Of a DNA stretch of 64,000 nucleotides, positions 29,108 to 40,748 are shown in pieces. Made by a program: the position numbers and the translations under genes. Below the pieces are notes generated by a model that saw only the letters and a list, made by a program, of their open reading frames with translations, was not told the DNA's origin and made no database searches. The stretch's first letter is position 1. Each line of letters begins with the position of its first letter. The DNA lies in assembly GCA_944322285.1 (NCBI GenBank), contig CALUOR010000016.1, positions 1-64,000 on the forward strand, given 5' to 3'. Origin of the DNA: an uncultured Bacteroides sp. (lineage in GTDB: Bacteria > Bacteroidota > Bacteroidia > Bacteroidales > Bacteroidaceae).

Positions 29108-29533
29108 ATGAGCAAAACCAAGCGCAACTATTTGTGGCAGATGGCATTCCTGATGCTGGTGGGAGGAGGCATAGGGGGCTGGGGATATTTCAACCTGTGC
29201 CCACACCATTATTTCAACGGCTATCCATTAATTCCGGCTTACTTCTTCCTGCTGGGCGTATGCATGATTAACCTGGTAGAATGGGGACGTCGGACAATGC
29301 CAGACAAATTGTTGCAGATATACATGCTGGTGCGCACCATCCGCATGCTGGCTTCGTTCATTCTGATGTTGGTCTATTGCGTGGCGGTGCGTACAGAGGC
29401 AGTAGCATTTATGCTGACCTTCATTGCGTTCTACTTGATATATTTGACATATGACTCGTGGTTCTTCTGCATGTTTGAGGGGAACCAGAAAAAGAAAAAG
29501 GAGAAAAAGAAGCAACATGAAACGAATATATGA
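29108..29533 (+). CDS. Small membrane protein of the ATP synthase operon
   Basis: This 141-residue protein has four predicted membrane helices and a very basic tail (KKKKEKKK) near the C-terminus. Its position between atpC and atpB matches that of AtpI-like accessory proteins that help assemble the c-ring, but sequence similarity to AtpI is not obvious. I chose the ATG at 29108; a longer in-frame start at 29048 would be a TTG overlapping atpC. Its end overlaps atpB by 17 bp, which implies translational coupling. Confidence 0.8.
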   Translation: MSKTKRNYLWQMAFLMLVGGGIGGWGYFNLCPHHYFNGYPLIPAYFFLLGVCMINLVEWGRRTMPDKLLQIYMLVRTIRMLASFILMLVYCVAVRTEAVAFMLTFIAFYLIYLTYDSWFFCMFEGNQKKKKEKKKQHETNI

Positions 29534-30632
29534 CATAATGGCGGGGATATGCCTCGTGATAGGCATGCTGATGTGCCCCACAAACGCACAGGCACAAGAG
29601 ACACTGGCTGAAAAGCCCGAAGCGAATCCTGTGGACGTGAAGGAGATTCTCTTCAGCCACGTGGGCGACACGTACGAGTGGCATATCGCTACATGGGGCG
29701 ACCTTCATCTCACCATCCCCCTGCCCATCATCGTCTATAGCCAATCCACCGGATGGCACGCCTTCCTTTCCTCGCGTCTGGAAGAGAACAGAGGCACCTA
29801 CGAAGGTTTCTCCATTGCCCCCGAAGGAAGCCCTTACGAGGGTAAAGTGGTGGAACATGACGGAGCGGGAAATGAAGTGCGGCCTTTCGACGTGTCCATT
29901 ACCAAAATCACATTGGCGTTGTTCATCAACAGCTTCCTGCTGGTGTGCATTATCTTGGGTGTGGCACGCTGGTATAGGCGGCATCCGAAAAGCCCCGTGG
30001 CTCCCGGCGGGTTCGTAGGTTTCATGGAGATGTTCATCATGATGGTGAACGATGACATCATCAAGCCCAGCGTCGGACCAAACTACAAGAAGTTCGCCCC
30101 CTACCTGCTGACGGCATTCTTCTTCATCTTCGCGAACAATCTGATGGGGCTGATACCCATCTTTCCCGGTGGAGCGAGCGTTACAGGCAATATGGCCATA
30201 ACCATGGTACTCGCCCTCTGCACGTTCGTGGCCGTAAACTTCTTCGGCACCAAGGCCTATTGGAAAGACATCTTTTGGCCTGATGTGCCCTTGTGGCTCA
30301 AAGTGCCTGTGCCCATCATGCCTTTCATCGAGTTTTTCGGCATCTTCACCAAACCGTTCGCCCTGATGATTCGTCTTTTCGCCAACATGTTGGCGGGACA
30401 TATGGCTATGTTGGTGCTGACGTGCCTTATCTTTATCTCGGCCAGCATGGGGTCGCTCATGAACGGAGCACTTACGGTAGCCTCGGTGTTATTCAACATA
30501 TTCATGAATGCGTTGGAGCTTTTGGTGGCTTTCATCCAAGCATACGTGTTCACCATGCTTTCCGCAGTGTTCATCGGCTTGGCGCAAGAGCGTCACGAAC
30601 CTAAGGAAGCGGAAGTAAAGAAAGCCAACTAA
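29517..30632 (+). CDS. atpB: ATP synthase subunit a
   Basis: This 371-residue membrane subunit forms the proton half-channels of Fo. The essential arginine is Arg286 in FALMIRLFANMLAGHM. It is about 100 residues longer than the E. coli protein. Residues 1-27 look like a cleavable signal peptide (ending TNAQAQ) and residues 28-130 form a soluble extension before the first core helix, as in other Bacteroidetes. I chose the ATG at 29517, overlapping the upstream gene by 17 bp. Confidence 0.96.
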   Translation: MKRIYDIMAGICLVIGMLMCPTNAQAQETLAEKPEANPVDVKEILFSHVGDTYEWHIATWGDLHLTIPLPIIVYSQSTGWHAFLSSRLEENRGTYEGFSIAPEGSPYEGKVVEHDGAGNEVRPFDVSITKITLALFINSFLLVCIILGVARWYRRHPKSPVAPGGFVGFMEMFIMMVNDDIIKPSVGPNYKKFAPYLLTAFFFIFANNLMGLIPIFPGGASVTGNMAITMVLALCTFVAVNFFGTKAYWKDIFWPDVPLWLKVPVPIMPFIEFFGIFTKPFALMIRLFANMLAGHMAMLVLTCLIFISASMGSLMNGALTVASVLFNIFMNALELLVAFIQAYVFTMLSAVFIGLAQERHEPKEAEVKKAN

Positions 30633-30679
30633 CTATAAGAGAAAAAAATAATTAATAAAAATAACCTATTAAAATTTAG

Positions 30680-30946
<267 letters not shown>

Positions 30947-30960
30947 AGGAAAAATGAGAA

Positions 30961-30989
30961 AGCAAAAAGGAGTCACAGGTCTTTTTGCT
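30961..30989 (+). other. Intercistronic hairpin between atpE and atpF
   Basis: AGCAAAAAG (30961-30969) pairs perfectly with CTTTTTGCT (30981-30989). It begins 15 bp after the atpE stop. It could protect the 3' end of an atpB-atpE fragment or cause partial termination, favouring the highly needed c subunit. This role is inference. Confidence 0.5.
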
Positions 30990-31027
30990 AAATGGTAATT
31001 TGTAAATCGTAAATTGTAAATAAAGTT

Positions 31028-31534
31028 ATGTCATTGTTATTACCCGAAAGTGGCTTGGTCATTTGGATGTTGCTGTCCTTCGGCATTGTATTTGTGGTGC
31101 TCGCCAAATACGGTTTCCCGGTCATCGTCAAGATGGTGGAAGAGCGTAAGGCGTACATCGACCAGTCGATGAAGGTGGCGCAGGAAGCCAACGAGCAACT
31201 GACCCACCTCAAAGACGAGAGCGCAAAGATTGTAGCGGAAGCCAACAAGGAGCAAGGCCGCATTATGAGGGAAGCGATGCAAGAACGTGAGAAGATAATC
31301 GCCGATGCCCGCAAGCAAGCGGAAATAGCGGCTCAAAAGGAACTGGAAGACGTGCGCAGGCAAATCCAACAGGAGAAAGAAGAGGCCATCCGCGCCATCC
31401 GGCGCCAAGTAGCCTCCCTCTCGGTGGACATCGCCGAAAAGGTGGTGCGTAAAAATCTGGATACCGACAAGGAGCAGATGGACATGATAGACCGCATGCT
31501 GGACGAAATGCTGACGGTTCCTAAGAACAACTAA
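31028..31534 (+). CDS. atpF: ATP synthase subunit b
   Basis: This 168-residue stator subunit has one N-terminal membrane helix (residues 8-28, [20 protein letters not shown]) followed by a long charged coiled coil. The coil contains repeated EANKEQGRI- and ARKQAE-type heptads. It connects Fo to F1 via the delta subunit, whose gene follows 15 bp later. Its spacer from atpE contains a hairpin and TAAAT-rich repeats (30989-31024). Confidence 0.95.
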   Translation: MSLLLPESGLVIWMLLSFGIVFVVLAKYGFPVIVKMVEERKAYIDQSMKVAQEANEQLTHLKDESAKIVAEANKEQGRIMREAMQEREKIIADARKQAEIAAQKELEDVRRQIQQEKEEAIRAIRRQVASLSVDIAEKVVRKNLDTDKEQMDMIDRMLDEMLTVPKNN

Positions 31535-31549
31535 AATAAAGGAAGCGAT

Positions 31550-32110
31550 ATGGATATAGGAATTGTTTCGATGAGATATGCCAAAGCCTTGCTGGGCTAC
31601 GCACGAAGCACGGGCAAGGAGGATGTGGTGTACGAGGAATTCAAGAGCCTGATGCGAAGCCTGGAAAGCCACCCCGAGTTAAAGGTGGCGCTGCAGAATC
31701 CGGTCGTGTCCGACGAAGAGAAATTCTCGCTCATTTGCACCGCCTCCGTGGGCGAAACCACTCCCAGCGAGGAGTTCCGGCGTTTCATCGCGCTGGTGCA
31801 GAAGAACAAACGCGACGATTTGCTGCACTTCATCTGCCATTCGTTCCTGTCGCTCTATCGTAACAGCAAGCACATCGGCGTGGCCAAACTGACCACTGCC
31901 GTCCCCGTGAGTCAGGAAGTAGAGGAACGTATCCGAAAGAGCGCGTCTACCCTGCTCCATGCCCGCATGGAAGTGCTGACCGAAGTCAATCCCTCCATTG
32001 AAGGCGGATTTATCTTCGACATCAACGATTATCGGCTGGATGCCAGCGTCGCAACCCAAATGAAGAGAGTGAAACAACAATTCATCGACAAGAACCGACG
32101 CATCGTGTGA
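31550..32110 (+). CDS. atpH: ATP synthase subunit delta
   Basis: This 186-residue OSCP/delta subunit links the b stalk to the top of F1. The N-terminal SMRYAKALLGYA and the C-terminal MEVLTEVNPSIEGGFIFDINDYRLDASV pattern are characteristic. It sits between atpF and atpA as expected. A 78-bp spacer separates it from atpA. Confidence 0.95.
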   Translation: MDIGIVSMRYAKALLGYARSTGKEDVVYEEFKSLMRSLESHPELKVALQNPVVSDEEKFSLICTASVGETTPSEEFRRFIALVQKNKRDDLLHFICHSFLSLYRNSKHIGVAKLTTAVPVSQEVEERIRKSASTLLHARMEVLTEVNPSIEGGFIFDINDYRLDASVATQMKRVKQQFIDKNRRIV

Positions 32111-32188
32111 GGTTCCCCCGTCAGATGTTGCGCTCCCTAAAGTTTAAGAAATGAATGTAGTAAACGTGTAAATAGTAAATAAGAATCA

Positions 32189-33775
32189 ATGTTGTCAGAA
32201 AATATAAAAGTAAGCGAAGTATCCGATGTCCTGCGCAAACAATTGGAGGGCATCGACACCCGCGTGCAACTGGACGAGATAGGCACCGTGCTTCAGGTGA
32301 GCGATGGCGTGGCACGTATCTACGGCTTGCGCAACGCAGAAGCCAACGAACTGCTGGAATTTGACAACGGTATCAAAGCCATTGTGATGAACCTTGAAGA
32401 GGACAACGTGGGCGCCGTGTTGCTGGGACCTACGGATAAAATCAAGGAGGGATTCACCGTGAGACGCACCAAGCGCATCGCCTCTATCATGGTAGGCGAA
32501 AGCATGTTGGGACGTGTCATCGACCCATTAGGCGAACCGCTCGATGGGAAAGGTCTGATAGGCGGCGAATTGTGCGAGATGCCGTTGGAACGCAAAGCGC
32601 CGGGCGTCATCTACCGCCAACCCGTGAACCAACCCCTGCAGACCGGCCTGAAAGCTGTAGACGCCATGATACCTATCGGACGGGGGCAGCGCGAGCTGAT
32701 TATCGGCGACCGCCAAACGGGCAAGACGGCTATTGCCATCGATACCATCATCAATCAACGCTCCAACTACGAAGCGGGCGACCCCGTGTATTGTATCTAC
32801 GTGGCCATTGGCCAAAAAGGTTCTACCGTTGCCTCTATCGTAAACACCCTGCGCAAGTATGGTGCGATGGACTATACCATCGTAGTGGCCGCCACGGCCA
32901 GTGAGCCGGCTGCCCTGCAATATTTTGCCGCGTTTGCTGGAGCCGCCATCGGCGAATACTTCCGCGACACCGGACGCAACGCCCTGGTGGTATATGACGA
33001 CCTGTCGAAACAAGCCGTGGCCTATCGTGAAGTATCCCTGATTTTGCGCCGTCCTTCGGGTCGTGAAGCCTATCCGGGCGACATCTTCTATCTGCACTCC
33101 CGCCTGCTGGAGCGTGCCGCGCGCATCATCAACCAACAGGAGGTGGCCGCTCAGATGAACGACCTGCCAGACAGCCTGAAGGGTAAGGTAAAAGGAGGAG
33201 GTTCGCTCACGGCCTTGCCTATCATCGAGACGCAGGCAGGCGATGTGTCAGCCTACATCCCCACGAACGTGATTTCCATCACCGATGGTCAGATATTCCT
33301 CGACACCAACCTCTTCAACCAGGGCAACCGTCCGGCCATTGATGTAGGTATCTCCGTGAGCCGTGTGGGTGGTAACGCTCAAATCAAAGCCATGAAGAAG
33401 GTGGCTGGCACGCTGAAGATTGACCAAGCCCAGTACCGTGAACTGGAAGCATTCTCCAAGTTCAGCGGAGACATGGACCCCATCACGGCACTCACCATTG
33501 ACAAGGGCCAAAAGAATACGCGCCTGCTTGTTCAGCCCCAATACAGCCCCATGCCCGTGGAGAAGCAAATCGCCATCCTCTATTGCGGCACGCACGGACT
33601 GCTGAAGAATGTACCATTGAACAAAGTCAGCGACTTTGAGCGTTCGTTCCTCGACACGTTGGAAATGAACCACTGCACGGACGTGCTCGATGTCCTGAAA
33701 ACAGGCACCATCAACGACGATGTCAGCAAGATTATTGAAAGCACCGCGGAGATAGTGGCCAGACAATTCAGTTAA
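32189..33775 (+). CDS. atpA: ATP synthase subunit alpha
   Basis: This 528-residue F1 subunit has Walker A GDRQTGKT at 173-180 and the alpha-type signature [14 protein letters not shown] near residue 390. It is the non-catalytic nucleotide-binding partner of beta. It is followed at 18 bp by atpG, which closes the operon. Confidence 0.98.
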   Translation: MLSENIKVSEVSDVLRKQLEGIDTRVQLDEIGTVLQVSDGVARIYGLRNAEANELLEFDNGIKAIVMNLEEDNVGAVLLGPTDKIKEGFTVRRTKRIASIMVGESMLGRVIDPLGEPLDGKGLIGGELCEMPLERKAPGVIYRQPVNQPLQTGLKAVDAMIPIGRGQRELIIGDRQTGKTAIAIDTIINQRSNYEAGDPVYCIYVAIGQKGSTVASIVNTLRKYGAMDYTIVVAATASEPAALQYFAAFAGAAIGEYFRDTGRNALVVYDDLSKQAVAYREVSLILRRPSGREAYPGDIFYLHSRLLERAARIINQQEVAAQMNDLPDSLKGKVKGGGSLTALPIIETQAGDVSAYIPTNVISITDGQIFLDTNLFNQGNRPAIDVGISVSRVGGNAQIKAMKKVAGTLKIDQAQYRELEAFSKFSGDMDPITALTIDKGQKNTRLLVQPQYSPMPVEKQIAILYCGTHGLLKNVPLNKVSDFERSFLDTLEMNHCTDVLDVLKTGTINDDVSKIIESTAEIVARQFS

Positions 33776-33793
33776 AAAAAAACGTAGATTACT

Positions 33794-34693
33794 ATGGCTT
33801 CACTCAAAGAGGTTAAGAACAGAATCGGCTCCGTAAAGAGTACCCGTCAGATTACGTCGGCCATGAAGATGGTAGCGTCGGCCAAGCTCCACAAGGCGCA
33901 AGACCGTGTCCTCAGCATGTACCCCTACCAGCAGAAGTTGAACGAAATTCTGGTAAACTTCATGGGGAATGACCTTTCCGTCCAGTCACCCTACACTGAA
34001 GTGCGGCCGGTGACAAAAGTGGCCGTGTTGGTATTCTCGTCCAACAGCTCGTTGTGTGGTGCCTTCAACCTGAACGTGGTGAAGGCGCTGGAGCGGACTT
34101 TGGATGAATACCGGTCACTGAAGAAAGAAGATGTCCTGATTTATCCTGTGGGCAGAAAGATAGAAGAAACCGTCCGCAAGATGGGCTACACGCCCCAAGG
34201 AAGCTATCAGGCCATGGCTGACAAGCCCTCGTTTACGGAGGCCTACAAGCTGGCCGGACAACTGATGGACGAGTTTGCGGCGGGGCACGTGGATCGGGTA
34301 GAACTGATTTACCATCACTTCAAATCCATGGGTACACAAGTCCTGACCCGCGAGCCTTTCCTGCCCATCGACCTGAACAAAATAAGGCAAGAAGTGCAGA
34401 AGAACATCGCGGAGAATGTGAAGGACTTCCCCACTTACAATCAGGACTACATTGTAGAGCCTTCGGCCGAAGAACTGATTGTAGCCTTGCTACCCAAGGT
34501 GTTGTGCCAGAAGATATTCACCGTACTTCAGGACTCCAATGCCTCGGAGCACGCCGCCCGAACCATCGCCATGCAGACGGCTACGGACAACGCCAACGAA
34601 CTGATTCAGGACCTGACTAAACAATACAACAAAGGCCGCCAGCAGGCCATCACCAATGAGTTGTTGGACATCATCGGAGGTAGCATGAAGTAA
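33794..34693 (+). CDS. atpG: ATP synthase subunit gamma
   Basis: This 299-residue central rotor subunit has the N-terminal MASLKEVKNRIGSVKSTRQITSAMKMVA helix and the C-terminal AMQTATDNANELIQDLTKQYNKGRQQAIT helix, which form the coiled-coil shaft. It is the last ATP synthase gene. No strong terminator follows; only a short GCGC hairpin near 34701-34714 is visible before the DUF1573 gene. Confidence 0.97.
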   Translation: MASLKEVKNRIGSVKSTRQITSAMKMVASAKLHKAQDRVLSMYPYQQKLNEILVNFMGNDLSVQSPYTEVRPVTKVAVLVFSSNSSLCGAFNLNVVKALERTLDEYRSLKKEDVLIYPVGRKIEETVRKMGYTPQGSYQAMADKPSFTEAYKLAGQLMDEFAAGHVDRVELIYHHFKSMGTQVLTREPFLPIDLNKIRQEVQKNIAENVKDFPTYNQDYIVEPSAEELIVALLPKVLCQKIFTVLQDSNASEHAARTIAMQTATDNANELIQDLTKQYNKGRQQAITNELLDIIGGSMK

Positions 34694-34747
34694 GTTTTAG
34701 CGCATACAGGCGCATTTTAATGAAGAATTAATAATGAGAAATTAATA

Positions 34748-35143
34748 ATGATAAGAAAAGCATTCCTATTCTTGACGCTCATGATTATGAGCATCGGATA
34801 CATGGCCGCACAAGCGCAAGCAGACATCAAGTTTGACAAAATGAGCCACGATTTCGGCACATTCTCTGAGAGCAGCCCTATCGTGAAGTGTACTTTCACT
34901 TTCACCAATGTAGGCGATGGTCCTCTAGTTATCCATCAGGTAGTAGCTTCGTGCGGATGCACCGTGCCCGAGTACACCCAAGAACCCGTCATGCCCGGCA
35001 AGACAGGCACCATAGAGGTGACCTACAACGGTACGGGACGCTACCCCGGCCACTTCAAAAAGACGGTAACTGTGCGAAGTAACGCCAAGTCATCCGAGCT
35101 GATTCGGCTCACGATTATGGGCGAAATGACGGAAGAACTGTAA
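34748..35143 (+). CDS. DUF1573 domain exported protein
   Basis: This 131-residue protein has a signal peptide (MIRKAFLFLTLMIMSIGYMA, cut near AQAQA) and one DUF1573 immunoglobulin-like domain. The domain is marked by FDKMSHDFGTF, the cysteine motif VVASCGCTVPEYTQEPV and a YNGTGRYPGHFKK turn. Such proteins are common in Bacteroidetes envelopes and have no assigned function. The start lies 54 bp after atpG, behind a repeat resembling the one in the atpD-atpC spacer, so it may be a separate unit. Confidence 0.9.
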   Translation: MIRKAFLFLTLMIMSIGYMAAQAQADIKFDKMSHDFGTFSESSPIVKCTFTFTNVGDGPLVIHQVVASCGCTVPEYTQEPVMPGKTGTIEVTYNGTGRYPGHFKKTVTVRSNAKSSELIRLTIMGEMTEEL

Positions 35144-35183
35144 CTCTTGCTTATGTACAGGTGCCATCCCGTCATGACAAAGA

Positions 35184-35268
35184 GAGGATGTGTCAATGAT
35201 GCATCCTCATTATAACAAAGCCTTGGCTTAGGAACGTCAAAGTTTTGTCATAATGAGGATGCATCATT
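35184..35268. repeat. Nested inverted repeats between DUF1573 and xusC-like genes
   Basis: A 19-bp perfect inverted repeat (35195-35213 with 35250-35268) overlaps a smaller hairpin formed by GAGGATG (35184-35190) and CATCCTC (35202-35208). The two hairpins exclude each other. The left flank AGAGAGGATGTGTCAA resembles one arm of the terminator at 21493-21510, but the matching second arm is missing. Confidence 0.55.
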
Positions 35269-35284
35269 ATCATATGTATATACC

Positions 35285-35989
35285 TCACTTCCTCCGCCTA
35301 CCCCGCTTCCACCACAGGTAATACCCCGTCAGCGGCAACGTGGCTCCCAACAGGGCCGCCAGGAACCAAAGCACCCGCGTAACCGTCCCGCCGAAGCTGC
35401 CCACGTGCACGCCATACACCCAGCCTTTGTTCACCCCGAAGAACTCGTAGAACCACTCGCGATACCAGCCGAAGGACCACGTCAGTCCCGTCAACGCCAT
35501 CACCAGCAACAGGAGCAAGGCATACATGCCGCCCGCCACGTGCAGCCCGTAGCAGAAGCGTCGCCAGCCCTTGCGGACGGGGAGCTTCAGGCTGTTCACC
35601 AACGCCTTCCGGGTACGCGGCCACCAGATGACTACGCCCGTCACCAGCACCACCACAAACAGCAGCGTGCTGACACCCACCACCATCTTGCCCCAGTGTA
35701 TGCCCCCGCCCGGTTGCGGACGGTTGCCCAGCAGCCAGCGGTGCAGGCGGAACATGGTGCGGAAGAAAGGCAGACGCTCGTCGCGGGGCACGACCTTACG
35801 GCGAGGCTTGCGGACTTCTTCGGAAGGCTTCGGCTCAGACACCTGCTCCGTCCGGAAGGCTTCGGGCTTCACGCACTTCGTCACTTCATACTCGAACACC
35901 AGCATGGCGCCGGAGAAGCATATCAGCGTGATGATGATGCCGAAGGGCAAGGACAGCCACAGGTGGAGTTTACGGAATATACGTTTCAT
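35285..35989 (-). CDS. PepSY-associated membrane protein, XusC-like
   Basis: This 234-residue protein has four predicted membrane helices with conserved His residues near the ends (KLHLWLSL, FRLHRWLLG, GLHVAGG, GVHVGS), the PepSY-associated TM pattern. In Bacteroides thetaiotaomicron the third gene of the xusABC xenosiderophore operon encodes such a protein. Its proposed role is inner-membrane reduction or handling of the siderophore-bound iron. I chose the ATG at 35989 because the longer in-frame start is a TTG. The gene follows the DUF4374 gene after a spacer filled by a mobile-like repeat. Confidence 0.85.
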   Translation of the reverse strand: MKRIFRKLHLWLSLPFGIIITLICFSGAMLVFEYEVTKCVKPEAFRTEQVSEPKPSEEVRKPRRKVVPRDERLPFFRTMFRLHRWLLGNRPQPGGGIHWGKMVVGVSTLLFVVVLVTGVVIWWPRTRKALVNSLKLPVRKGWRRFCYGLHVAGGMYALLLLLVMALTGLTWSFGWYREWFYEFFGVNKGWVYGVHVGSFGGTVTRVLWFLAALLGATLPLTGYYLWWKRGRRRK

Positions 35990-35999
35990 AATCAATAGT

Positions 36000-36218
36000 T
36001 AAATGATAATTTAGCGGGCTGTTTTTAGGCACGGATTTCACGGATTAGACAGATTTCTTTAAACAAATGGTGTCTGTCATGTCGAGCTTGTCGAGACATC
36101 TCATGTTATACTGAGTATGTGCTACGTGAGACCCCTCGACTACGCTCGGGGTGACAGGGCAAGCCCTCTAAAGAATCCATGTAATCCGTGTAATCCGTGC
36201 CTAAAAATAAATTCCCAT

Positions 36219-36221
<3 letters not shown>
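36000..36221. mobile_element. MITE-like element, copy A
   Basis: The element begins TAAATGATAATTTAGCGGG and ends TAAATTCCCATTTA. Inside these are 25-bp inverted repeats, TTTTTAGGCACGGATT.. at 36022-36046 against 36183-36207. The centre holds a REP-like palindrome (36075-36156). The same arrangement recurs at 59850-60086. No coding capacity is visible. The last three bases are the complement of the TAA stop codon of the DUF4374 gene. Confidence 0.65.
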
Positions 36222-38054
<1,833 letters not shown>

Positions 38055-38110
38055 TGTCTCTTCCGCCTATATAGTTTGTCTATATTTATAACCATATCTA
38101 TCCTTGTTTC

Positions 38111-40546
38111 TTATCCGCCGAAGTAGACGCGCACTTTGCCGTAGAAGGCGCGTCCCGCCTTCTGCAGGCTGAAGTTGTCGTAGAGCTTGGCGTCGGTCAG
38201 GTTTCGGCACTCCAAGGAGAGGTTGTATCGCCCGTTCCGGATGGAGTAGCCCAACGTGAGGTTGTGCGACAGCTGGCTGGGGACGCGGCTCTTGGTAGAC
38301 GAGTCGCCGAAGGCTTCCCAGTAGAGGGGGAAGTCGTGCTGGTAGAAGCCGTCGTAGGTCAGCGTGAGGACGTTGCCCTTGCCCCACAGGTCGTGCCGGG
38401 TGAGGGTGACGTCGAAGTTGGCGTACATGTACGGCTGGTTGGGCATGCGCTGTCCGTAGGTGAGGCTCTCCTGCTGCGTTCCGCCCGCCACGTAGCGTTC
38501 GGCGTCGCGTATGTTGGTGTTGTTGAAGGTGCCCCCGATGTTGAGCCATCGGCCGTAGCTGTAGCGTGCGGAGACGTTGAAGCCTTTGGTGCGGACGCGG
38601 CCGTGGTTCTCGTAGTAGCCGAAGCTCATGCCGCCCACTCGGTCCAGCCCTCGCTGTATGTAGTCGCGGGTGTCTCTATAGATGAAGCTGCCTTCGAGGT
38701 AGAGTCCGTGCTTGCCCATCTGGCGGTTGAAGCTGAGGTTGACGTTGAGGTTGTCGCTGCGCTCCGGCCGCAGGTCGGCGCGTCCGGCTTCGAGGTCTTC
38801 GTCGCCGAAAAGCTCGTCGGTGGTGGGCAGTCGGTAGGCCTTCTCGTAGGAGACTTTGGCTTGCAGGCCATCGAGGATGAAGTAGGTGCCTGCCGCCCCG
38901 TAGCCTATGGAGCTGACGCGCTGGGTCATGCTGATGTAGTCGCCTATGCCGTCCGAGCTTTGGGAGACGGGACCGCGGTTGTACTGGTTGTAGTATTTGC
39001 CGAAGGCGGAGAGGTTCCATCGCTCGGTGGGCATCAGGCGGTAGGACAGTCCGGTGATGTTCTTGCGCGTCACCTTGGGTATGCTGAAGTCCGACAGCTT
39101 GTTGCTGCCCTCCACGTAGCTTCGGCTGGTGCGCTTGAAGGTGCTCAGCACGTGGTTCAGCGTGAGGGTGTGCGCCCGGCTGATGCGGTAGTTGGCGGTG
39201 AAGGTGGCGTTCCAGTTGAGGTTCTTCGACTCGCTGTTCTGGTACGACTGCTCGCCGGGCGTGCCGGTGGGCTTGCGCTGTCCCAGCCAGTTGTACTTGT
39301 AGGTGGCAGTGTCGATGTTCTGCGTCAGGTTGTGGTTGTAGTTGGCCGTTGCCACTACGTCCAGCCCGCGGACAAAGAGGTTCCGCTTGGTGTATTCCAG
39401 GGAGGGCGTGAAGGAGTGTCCCTTGCGGTGCTTCTGCCCGAAGACGATGTACTGGTAGACGCCCGTCTGTATCTCCTTGTAGTAGTTGGAGTAGTTGAAG
39501 CCCAGCGTCAGGCGGTCTGCCCACGGCTTGTCCACCACGCCCACGCGGCCGATGACCGCCTCGTTGTGGAAGGTGTCGTTGAATCGCTTCACGCGGTATA
39601 TCTTCTTGGTGTCGGTGCTTTCGCTGCCGTCCTCGCCGAACTCGGTGATGTAGTTGTCGATGTAATAGTCGTTGTCGGAGTAGTTCTGGAAGGCGTTCAC
39701 CTCGTAGAGGAAGCCGTTCTTCAGCGTCTGCCCGAAGTTGACGTAGCTCTTGTGGGTGTTGAAGGAGCCGTAGCTGTAGGAGGCGTCCACGTGCCAGCGG
39801 CGGCGCTGCTTGTTGGTGACGATGTTGACTACGCCACCCAGCGCGTCCGTGCCGAAGCCCACGGGCACCACGCCCTTATACACCTCGATGCGCTCGGCGA
39901 AGTTGACGGGCAGGTTGTTCAGGTCGAGCGCCTTTCCCGCGCCTTCCTGCGGCACACCGTCGATGAATATCTTCACGTGCTTGCCGCTGAAGCCGTCCAG
40001 CATCAGCTGCATGTCCGAGCCTACTCCCCCACTCTCGCGGAGCTTCATGCCGGGTGCCTTGGCCAGCACGTCGCTCAGGTTCTTTGCGGTGTTCTGCATC
40101 TCGGTGGCATCCACCGCCACGGCGTTGAAGGCCGAACGCTTCACCCTTGTCACCCCGCTGGAGACGACCACGACTTCCTCCAGTTGCTGTACGTCGGGGC
40201 GGAGTGTCCAGTCCTTTGCGGAGCGTTCTCCTCTGCCAAGCGTCAGGGCCTGCTCCACAGTTTGATAGCCGATGGCAGACACCACCAAGGTGTATTCGCC
40301 CGCGGGAGCTTTCAGCGTATAGCGTCCCTCGGCATCGGTTGTGGCCCCATAAGAAGTGCCTTTAAGGTAGACCGTGGCGAAGTCTATCACTCCCCCTTCG
40401 GACGAGGCGACCTTCCCGGTAAGGACGGCGCGATGTCCGTCGCGATGGTGATGTCCGCCCCTGTGTCCCTGGGCATACAGGTTGCCGCTGCCCGCCACGA
40501 GCATCAGCCCTGCTACTACTAATATACATGCGATTGTCTTCATCAT
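38111..40546 (-). CDS. TonB-dependent siderophore receptor, XusA-like
   Basis: This 811-residue outer-membrane receptor has a signal peptide (residues 1-26) and a carboxypeptidase-like regulatory domain (about 41-120). A plug domain follows with LSDVLAKAPGMKLRE and the IFIDGVPQ and GTDALGGVVNIVT motifs, then a 22-strand-type barrel. Just after the signal lies a His-rich stretch, GHRGGHHHRDGHR (27-39), which might bind metal. Its position ahead of DUF4374 and PepSY genes matches XusA, the receptor for iron-loaded foreign siderophores. An ATG at 40543 is an equally good start. The region is GC-rich compared with the rest of the window. Confidence 0.93.
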   Translation of the reverse strand: MMKTIACILVVAGLMLVAGSGNLYAQGHRGGHHHRDGHRAVLTGKVASSEGGVIDFATVYLKGTSYGATTDAEGRYTLKAPAGEYTLVVSAIGYQTVEQALTLGRGERSAKDWTLRPDVQQLEEVVVVSSGVTRVKRSAFNAVAVDATEMQNTAKNLSDVLAKAPGMKLRESGGVGSDMQLMLDGFSGKHVKIFIDGVPQEGAGKALDLNNLPVNFAERIEVYKGVVPVGFGTDALGGVVNIVTNKQRRRWHVDASYSYGSFNTHKSYVNFGQTLKNGFLYEVNAFQNYSDNDYYIDNYITEFGEDGSESTDTKKIYRVKRFNDTFHNEAVIGRVGVVDKPWADRLTLGFNYSNYYKEIQTGVYQYIVFGQKHRKGHSFTPSLEYTKRNLFVRGLDVVATANYNHNLTQNIDTATYKYNWLGQRKPTGTPGEQSYQNSESKNLNWNATFTANYRISRAHTLTLNHVLSTFKRTSRSYVEGSNKLSDFSIPKVTRKNITGLSYRLMPTERWNLSAFGKYYNQYNRGPVSQSSDGIGDYISMTQRVSSIGYGAAGTYFILDGLQAKVSYEKAYRLPTTDELFGDEDLEAGRADLRPERSDNLNVNLSFNRQMGKHGLYLEGSFIYRDTRDYIQRGLDRVGGMSFGYYENHGRVRTKGFNVSARYSYGRWLNIGGTFNNTNIRDAERYVAGGTQQESLTYGQRMPNQPYMYANFDVTLTRHDLWGKGNVLTLTYDGFYQHDFPLYWEAFGDSSTKSRVPSQLSHNLTLGYSIRNGRYNLSLECRNLTDAKLYDNFSLQKAGRAFYGKVRVYFGG

Positions 40547-40566
40547 AATGCGTTGTTATTCCGCCG

Positions 40567-40597
40567 CAAAGGTCTGAATAATAACGTATTCCCGCAA
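40567..40597 (-). promoter_or_regulatory. Possible promoter of the xus-like operon
   Basis: On the minus strand TTGC (40597-40594) and GACCTTTG (40574-40567) are about 19 bp apart. The -7 box departs from TAnnTTTG at its first base, so a regulated or weak promoter is possible. Confidence 0.4.
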
Positions 40598-40694
40598 TCG
40601 CCTGTTTTGGGTATTTATGCAGGGGGCGGGCGGCCTCTCACGCGCTCTGCGATATGCGTCAATCGCTATATATAGGTATATAGGGATTCACTTA

Positions 40695-40726
40695 TTTGTG
40701 AATTAGAGGAAGAATGCTTATATTTG
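40695..40726 (+). promoter_or_regulatory. Promoter of higBA
   Basis: TTTG (40695-40698), a 20-bp spacer and TATATTTG (40719-40726) match the consensus exactly. ACTTATTTGTGAATTAG nearby contains short dyads that could be an autoregulatory operator. Confidence 0.65.
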
Positions 40727-40748
40727 CAGGCAAATAACACGAGACCCA

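Noticed and set aside
38264-40522. A 752-codon plus-strand open frame opposite the TonB receptor
   Set aside because: It is antisense to a well-supported receptor gene. Long open antisense frames are expected in GC-rich codons; the translation is Val/His/Ala-rich with no recognisable domain.
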